64,000 nucleotides of DNA, from assembly GCA_900544285.1 (NCBI GenBank), contig UQUT01000002.1:106949-170948 (forward strand). Direction: 5' to 3'. Each line of letters begins with the position of its first letter. Position 1 is the stretch's first letter. The stretch is from an uncultured Eubacterium sp. Its GTDB lineage: Bacteria > Bacillota > Clostridia > Oscillospirales > CAG-272. Positions 59,371 to 64,000 of this stretch are shown here, one piece after another. Both the position numbers and the translations under genes were made by a program. The notes beneath the pieces were generated by a model. That model searched no databases. It saw nothing but the letters and a program-made list of their open reading frames with translations, and was not told where the DNA came from.

Positions 59371-60765
59371 ATGAAAAGAAATTTTGTAAAAGACATTTTT
59401 GCCGATAAGGACGCCTTCGACGGAAAAACCGTAACGGTTGCCGGCTGGGCAAGATCCATCCGCTCTTCAAACGCATTCGGCTTCATTGAGCTGAACGACG
59501 GCAGCTACTTTAAGAACGTTCAGGTCGTTTTTGAAGCGGACAAGCTCGAAAATTATAAGGAGATCGCAAAGCAGAACGTCGGCGCGGCGCTCATAGTCAC
59601 AGGGACGCTGACCCTTACCCCCGACGCCCCCCAGCCGTTTGAAATAAAGGCGGACAGAATTGAAGTTGAAGGCGCATCAACGCCGGACTACCCCATTCAG
59701 AAAAAGCGTCACACCCTTGAATACCTCCGCACTATATCGTATCTGCGCCCCAGAGCAAACCTTTTCAATGCGGTTTTCCGCGTGCGCTCCGCGGCGGCGT
59801 TCGCCATTCATAAATTCTTCAATGAAAACGGCTTTGTCTATGTGAATACTCCTCTTATCACCGTCAGCGACTGCGAAGGCGCGGGCGAAATGTTCAGAGT
59901 GACGGCTCTCGACCTTGACAATCCCCCGAGAACAGAGGACGGAAAAATAGATTTTTCAAAGGACTTTTTCGGCAAGAGCGCATTTCTGACGGTTTCCGGT
60001 CAGCTCAATGCAGAGTGCTTTGCGCAGGTTTATTCAAAGATTTATACCTTCGGTCCGACCTTCCGCGCCGAAAAGAGCTATACCCAGCGCCACGCGGCTG
60101 AGTTCTGGATGATAGAGCCTGAAATCGCCTTCTCCGACCTCAATGACGATATGGAGCTTGCGGAAGCAATGACAAAGTACGTTATAAACTACGTTCTTGA
60201 AAACTGCCCCGCAGAGCTTGAATTCTTCAATAAATTCGTCGACAACACCCTTCTTGACAGGCTTCACAACGTTGTCGGAAATGATTTTGCCCGCATAACA
60301 TATACGGAGGCGATAAAGCTGCTTTCGGAAAGCGGCAAGCAGTTTGATTATACGCCCTTCTGGGGTTGCGATATGCAGACGGAGCACGAAAGATATCTCT
60401 GCGAGGAGATTTTCAGAAAGCCCGTGTTCGTAACGGACTATCCGAAGGAGATAAAGGCGTTCTATATGCGCCAGAACGACGACGGAAAGACCGTCGCCGC
60501 GGCGGATATGCTCGTTCCGGGCGTTGGAGAGCTCATCGGCGGATCACAGCGTGAGGAGCGTCTTGACAAGCTCGAAGAAGCATACGCGCGCTTCGGTCTC
60601 AATCCCGATGATTATTGGTGGTACACCGAGCTTCGTAAATACGGCGGAACTCACCACGCAGGCTTCGGTCTCGGCTTTGAGCGCCTTATAATGTATATCA
60701 CGGGCGTATCCAACATCCGCGACGTTGAAGCATTCCCCAGAACAACGGGCAACGCCGATATCTGA
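59371..60765 (+). CDS. asnS: Asparagine-tRNA ligase
   Basis: 464 aa from ATG 59371, with AAGGTG upstream; an in-frame GTG at 59362 lies inside that site. N-terminal OB fold (VTVAGWARSIRSSNAFGFIE, about 20-40), then the class II catalytic core: motif 2 FRAEKSYTQRHAAEFWMIEPE and motif 3 GFGLGFERLIMYITG. Features of AsnRS rather than AspRS include the shorter length and absence of the GAD insertion. It charges tRNA-Asn. The aminotransferase gene follows 20 bp later, so it may be co-transcribed. Confidence 0.95.
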   Translation: MKRNFVKDIFADKDAFDGKTVTVAGWARSIRSSNAFGFIELNDGSYFKNVQVVFEADKLENYKEIAKQNVGAALIVTGTLTLTPDAPQPFEIKADRIEVEGASTPDYPIQKKRHTLEYLRTISYLRPRANLFNAVFRVRSAAAFAIHKFFNENGFVYVNTPLITVSDCEGAGEMFRVTALDLDNPPRTEDGKIDFSKDFFGKSAFLTVSGQLNAECFAQVYSKIYTFGPTFRAEKSYTQRHAAEFWMIEPEIAFSDLNDDMELAEAMTKYVINYVLENCPAELEFFNKFVDNTLLDRLHNVVGNDFARITYTEAIKLLSESGKQFDYTPFWGCDMQTEHERYLCEEIFRKPVFVTDYPKEIKAFYMRQNDDGKTVAAADMLVPGVGELIGGSQREERLDKLEEAYARFGLNPDDYWWYTELRKYGGTHHAGFGLGFERLIMYITGVSNIRDVEAFPRTTGNADI

Positions 60766-60785
60766 TAAAACGGAGATTTTTCATT

Positions 60786-62066
60786 ATGAAGTATTCGGAA
60801 ATGACGGAGAGCGGACTTTCGTCCATTTGCAGAAGTCTCCTCTCCGAATACGAAAATATCAAAGCACAGGGGCTTTCGCTCGATATGTCGCGCGGGAAAC
60901 CGTCGACAGAGCAGCTTTGCCTTTCGGACGGCATTCTTACCGTTCTCAAAACAGCCGACGACTGCAAATCGTCGGACGGTGCCGACATGCGCAATTACGG
61001 TCTGCTTGCCGGCTGTAATGACGTCCGCCGCCTCTTCGGCGAGCTTTGCGGCGTTCCCGCAGAGCATGTTATTGCCGGCGGAAATTCAAGCCTTACAATG
61101 ATGTATGATACTGTCGCCCGCGCGATGCTTTTCGGCGTATGCGGCGAAAAGCCGTGGAAAAATCAGGGGAATATAAAATTCCTTTGCCCATGCCCCGGCT
61201 ATGACCGTCACTTTGCAATCTGCGCCGCCTTCGGCATTGAGATGATAAATATAGAAATGACGGAGTCCGGTCCCGACATGGATGAGGTCGAACGTCTTGT
61301 CTCCTCCGACGCAAGCATAAAGGGCATATGGTGCGTGCCGAAATTTTCAAACCCGACGGGCGCCGTATATTCCGACGAAACAATCGCCCGTTTTGCCCGT
61401 CTGCGTCCCGCGGCAAAGGACTTCCGCATTTTCTGGGACAACGCATATATCGTCCACGATTTCGGAAAAATTCGGGAAATACCGAACATTTTTGACCTTA
61501 CCCGCGGCACGGAAAACGAAGATATCGTATATATGTTCGTTTCGACATCAAAGATAACGTATCCCGGAGCAGGCGTTGCGGCAATGATTTCATCCGAAAA
61601 AAATATCGCCGACACGCTTTCGCATATGACGGTGCAGAGCATATCCTATGACAAGATAAATCAGCTTCGCCACGCAAAATATTTCGGCACGGCGAAAAAC
61701 CTGAAAAAGCATATGTCGCTTCACGCAAAGGTGTTGAAAAGAAAGTTTGACATTGTTCTTTCCGCCTTTGAAAACCATCTTTCGGGGCTCGGAATTGCGG
61801 AATGGACAAAACCCGAAGGCGGATATTTCATCTCGCTTGACGTTCTCCCCGGAACAGCAAAGCGTGTCTGGCAGCTCTGCAGGGAGGCGGGCGTAACGCT
61901 GACAAACGTCGGCGCGACCTTCCCTTACGGCATCGACCCGGAGGATACAAATCTCCGCATTGCGCCGTCATATCCTTCGGACGCAGACCTTTCCCGCGCG
62001 GCGGAGGTTCTCTGTCTTTGCGTTAAGCTCGCGGCGGCGGAAAAGCTCGCCCGCGGCAACATATAA
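60786..62066 (+). CDS. PLP-dependent aminotransferase (MocR-type/aspartate aminotransferase Ic-like)
   Basis: 426 aa. Fold-type I aminotransferase: CPCPGYDRHFAICAAFGIEM, PKFSNPTGAVYSDETI, FWDNAYIVHDF with Asp and Tyr contacting PLP, and the Schiff-base lysine in VSTSKITYPGAGVA. The start SLDMSRGKPSTEQL and overall size match the group called Aminotran_MocR or type Ic aspartate aminotransferase, although it lacks the MocR DNA-binding domain. Likely transamination of aspartate or a similar amino acid with 2-oxoglutarate. It follows asnS by 20 bp and precedes ddl by 26 bp. Confidence 0.87.
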   Translation: MKYSEMTESGLSSICRSLLSEYENIKAQGLSLDMSRGKPSTEQLCLSDGILTVLKTADDCKSSDGADMRNYGLLAGCNDVRRLFGELCGVPAEHVIAGGNSSLTMMYDTVARAMLFGVCGEKPWKNQGNIKFLCPCPGYDRHFAICAAFGIEMINIEMTESGPDMDEVERLVSSDASIKGIWCVPKFSNPTGAVYSDETIARFARLRPAAKDFRIFWDNAYIVHDFGKIREIPNIFDLTRGTENEDIVYMFVSTSKITYPGAGVAAMISSEKNIADTLSHMTVQSISYDKINQLRHAKYFGTAKNLKKHMSLHAKVLKRKFDIVLSAFENHLSGLGIAEWTKPEGGYFISLDVLPGTAKRVWQLCREAGVTLTNVGATFPYGIDPEDTNLRIAPSYPSDADLSRAAEVLCLCVKLAAAEKLARGNI

Positions 62067-62092
62067 TCTTTTAAAAAGAGGTCACAAAACCT

Positions 62093-63097
62093 ATGAAAAT
62101 AGCAGTTCTTGCAGGAGGAATGAGTCCCGAAAGAGACGTTTCCCTTTCGTCCGGCGCGCTTATCGCAACGGCGCTTATGCGGCGCGGTCATTCCGTTGCC
62201 CTTGCGGACGTATACAAGCCGATAACTACGGAAAATATCGATTCTCTCTTTCGTTCCGACGGTAAATTTGAATTTTCTGTGCCGGAAAACGAGCCCGACC
62301 TCGAAAAGCTGAAAAAGGACTTCGGCGAGGGCGAAAGGCTTATCGGCAGAGGAATAATCGGACTTTGCGAAAAGGCGGATGTCGTCTTTCTCGCGCTCCA
62401 CGGCGGAATGGGCGAGGACGGACGGATTGAAGCGGTGCTTGAATCGTGCGGGATAAAGCATTCCGGCAGCGACTATGCTTCCTGTCACCTCGCTATGGAT
62501 AAAGCGCTGACAAAATCAATCTTTGAGTCGCGCGGAATTCCGACCCCGAAATGGAAGCTTTACGGCGGAGAGGATATATCAAAAATCGACGTGCCGTGCG
62601 TCGTCAAGCCCTGCGGCTGCGGGTCAAGCGTCGGCGTAACGATTGTCGGAACGCAGAGCGAGCTTGAAAAAGCCATCAGCCTTGCCAAAACCTACGGCAC
62701 AAAGGTTATAATTGAAGAAAAGATATCCGGACGTGAATTTTCCGTTGGTATTCTCGGCGGCAAAGCCCTGCCCGCAATAGAAATCATCCCGAAAACGGGA
62801 TTTTATGATTACAAAAACAAGTATCAGTCCGGCGCGACGGAGGAAATCTGCCCCGCTCGGCTTTCGCCGGAAAAAGCGGCGGAAATGGGAGAAATCGCCC
62901 TGCGTGCGCACAACGCCCTCGGTCTGGGAATGTACAGTCGGCTTGATTTTATGATGGACGGCGACGGTCACCTCTTCTGTCTTGAAGCAAATGCGCTCCC
63001 CGGCATGACGCCGTCAAGCCTTCTTCCGCAAGAAGCAAAGGTTGCCGGCATTGACTATGACACTCTCTGCGAAATGATAATTTCGTCGCCCATATGA
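62093..63097 (+). CDS. ddl: D-alanine-D-alanine ligase
   Basis: 334 aa. ATP-grasp enzyme: LAGGMSPERDVSLSSG at the N-terminus, LHGGMGEDGRIEAVLE, VVKPCGCGSSVGVTIV, and MYSRLDFMMDGDGHLFCLEANALPGMTP with metal-binding acids. It joins two D-alanines for the peptidoglycan stem peptide. The C-terminal motif reads CLEANALPGMT, close to the family's EVNTLPGMT. It is 16 bp before coaW. Confidence 0.93.
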   Translation: MKIAVLAGGMSPERDVSLSSGALIATALMRRGHSVALADVYKPITTENIDSLFRSDGKFEFSVPENEPDLEKLKKDFGEGERLIGRGIIGLCEKADVVFLALHGGMGEDGRIEAVLESCGIKHSGSDYASCHLAMDKALTKSIFESRGIPTPKWKLYGGEDISKIDVPCVVKPCGCGSSVGVTIVGTQSELEKAISLAKTYGTKVIIEEKISGREFSVGILGGKALPAIEIIPKTGFYDYKNKYQSGATEEICPARLSPEKAAEMGEIALRAHNALGLGMYSRLDFMMDGDGHLFCLEANALPGMTPSSLLPQEAKVAGIDYDTLCEMIISSPI

Positions 63098-63113
63098 AAG
63101 AAAGGAAGAAAAA

Positions 63114-63941
63114 ATGAAAGCAATAATCGGTATCGACGTCGGCGGAAGCACAACGAAAATCGTTGCGTCCTACGGCGGAAAAATCAATTTTCCGCAATTT
63201 GTCCGCGCCGCAGACCCGATTACCTCGGTCTACGGTGCCTTCGGCAAGTTTACAACTCAGAACGGGCTTGACCTTTCCGATATTGAAAAAGTAATAATTA
63301 CGGGCGTTGGCTCGTCATATATCAAAAAGCCGATATACGGACTCCCCCTGACAAAAGCCGTCGAATTCGACTGCGTCGGCAGGGGCGGACTTTATCTTTC
63401 CGGACTTTCGGACGCAATCGTCATCAGTATGGGCACGGGAACCGCAATCGTCCATGCGAAAAAATCAGATGACGCCGTAACAACCTCCTACCTCGGCGGA
63501 ACGGGCGTCGGCGGCGGCACCCTTGTCGGACTTTCAAAGAAAATGCTCGGTATGGACGATATCGACCATATCGTCGAGCTTGCGGAGGGCGGCGAGCTTG
63601 ATAATGTCGACCTGCGCGTAAAAGACCTGACGGAGGCGGGAGCGTCAATCTCTCTACCGCCGGATATGACGGCTTCAAACTTCGGAAAGCTCTCCGACAT
63701 CGCATCACCTGCCGATATCGCACGCGGAATAATCAATATGGTGTTTGAAACCGTCGGCGTTCTGGGCGTTTTTGCCGCACGAAAGGAAAACGTTCGGAAC
63801 ATCGTTCTCACAGGTAACCTCGCAACAATAAGCCCCGCAGAAAAGATTTTTGAAAATCTCAGCTCAACCTTCGGCGTGAATTTCATTATTCCCGAAAACG
63901 CGCAGTTTGCAACCGCCATCGGCGCCGCTCTCGGCAACTGA
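63114..63941 (+). CDS. coaW: Type II pantothenate kinase
   Basis: 275 aa. ASKHA-fold kinase: GIDVGGSTTKIV phosphate loop (about 5-16), VIITGVGSSYI, SMGTGTAIV and GGTGVGGGTLVGLSKKML, and VVLTGNLAT-type IVLTGNLATISPAE near the C-terminus. This is the staphylococcal/eukaryote-like type II PanK, which phosphorylates pantothenate to start coenzyme A synthesis and is usually insensitive to CoA. AAAGGAAG precedes the ATG. A palindromic repeat begins 3 bp after its stop. Confidence 0.93.
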   Translation: MKAIIGIDVGGSTTKIVASYGGKINFPQFVRAADPITSVYGAFGKFTTQNGLDLSDIEKVIITGVGSSYIKKPIYGLPLTKAVEFDCVGRGGLYLSGLSDAIVISMGTGTAIVHAKKSDDAVTTSYLGGTGVGGGTLVGLSKKMLGMDDIDHIVELAEGGELDNVDLRVKDLTEAGASISLPPDMTASNFGKLSDIASPADIARGIINMVFETVGVLGVFAARKENVRNIVLTGNLATISPAEKIFENLSSTFGVNFIIPENAQFATAIGAALGN

Positions 63942-63943
63942 CC

Positions 63944-64000
63944 TGCTTTTCTTTGGAAAAGAAAAGCAGGCACCGTACTTTTCTTTGAAAAGAAAAGTAG
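63944..64000 (+). repeat. Palindromic repeat unit, cut by the window end (copy C)
   Basis: Two tandem hairpins joined by GCACCGT: CCTGCTTTTCTTT/AAAGAAAAGCAGG-type (63943-63971) and ACTTTTCTTT/AAAGAAAAGT (from 63977). The same two-hairpin plus GGCACCGT arrangement begins copy B after asd. Confidence 0.85.

Overview
The window looks like chromosomal DNA of an anaerobic, fermentative, endospore-forming member of the Clostridia. The main evidence is a sporulation regulator (SpoIIID), a trimeric NAD-linked [FeFe]-hydrogenase with its regulatory genes, a CIRCE-controlled groESL operon, sigma-A promoters of Gram-positive type and Gram-positive surface proteins with C-terminal membrane anchors. I cannot place it more finely; an uncultured gut Oscillospirales- or Christensenellales-like lineage is a guess from gene content.

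Layout. 1-3645: Mrp-type P-loop protein, then divergent uxaC and a KDPG aldolase fused to a VOC-like domain (hexuronate breakdown). 3810-12132: a ten-gene hydrogenase operon. It encodes a NuoE-like subunit, two DRTGG proteins, two free HATPase modules, a HydS-like putative H2 sensor, a PHP protein and the HndB/HndC/HndD-like subunits. 12133-12988: non-coding repeat block, then spoIIID. 13366-18467: two tandem secreted M6 metalloproteases, the second frameshifted in a C7 run. 18550-21005: an XRE regulator with a glycine-repeat tail, a 77-aa protein under a perfect promoter with twin palindromes, and a LexA/CI-type repressor. 21056-29932: AGCS symporter, groES-groEL, pcrA and an 824-aa cysteine-rich surface protein. 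30025-32323: tRNA-Ser, a small XRE regulator, an acetyltransferase, and the S component that ends the next operon.

31643-36989 is the most interesting chromosomal system. It is a five-gene, translationally coupled operon encoding an alpha-toroid surface protein, a DUF4430 protein, EcfT, a fused EcfA-EcfA ATPase and an S component. The first two resemble the two halves of animal transcobalamin/intrinsic factor, so I infer a surface-capture plus ECF uptake system for a corrinoid or other cofactor. The substrate is unproven.

37029-48637: MFS transporter, GH13 glucosidase, asd, a second copy of the repeat block, a lipoprotein, an orphan membrane protein, a frameshifted glycosyltransferase, and a ribbon-helix-helix gene leading clpB. 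48834-53861: a decayed integrative element (recombinase tail, DUF3847-like genes, excisionase, sigma-like factor). It carries an AT-richer type II restriction-modification island with controller, methyltransferase and NotI-like endonuclease. 54179-64000: acyltransferase, a glycosyltransferase/pyruvyltransferase fusion, split transketolase, asnS, an aminotransferase, ddl and a type II pantothenate kinase. The window closes inside another copy of the palindromic repeat.
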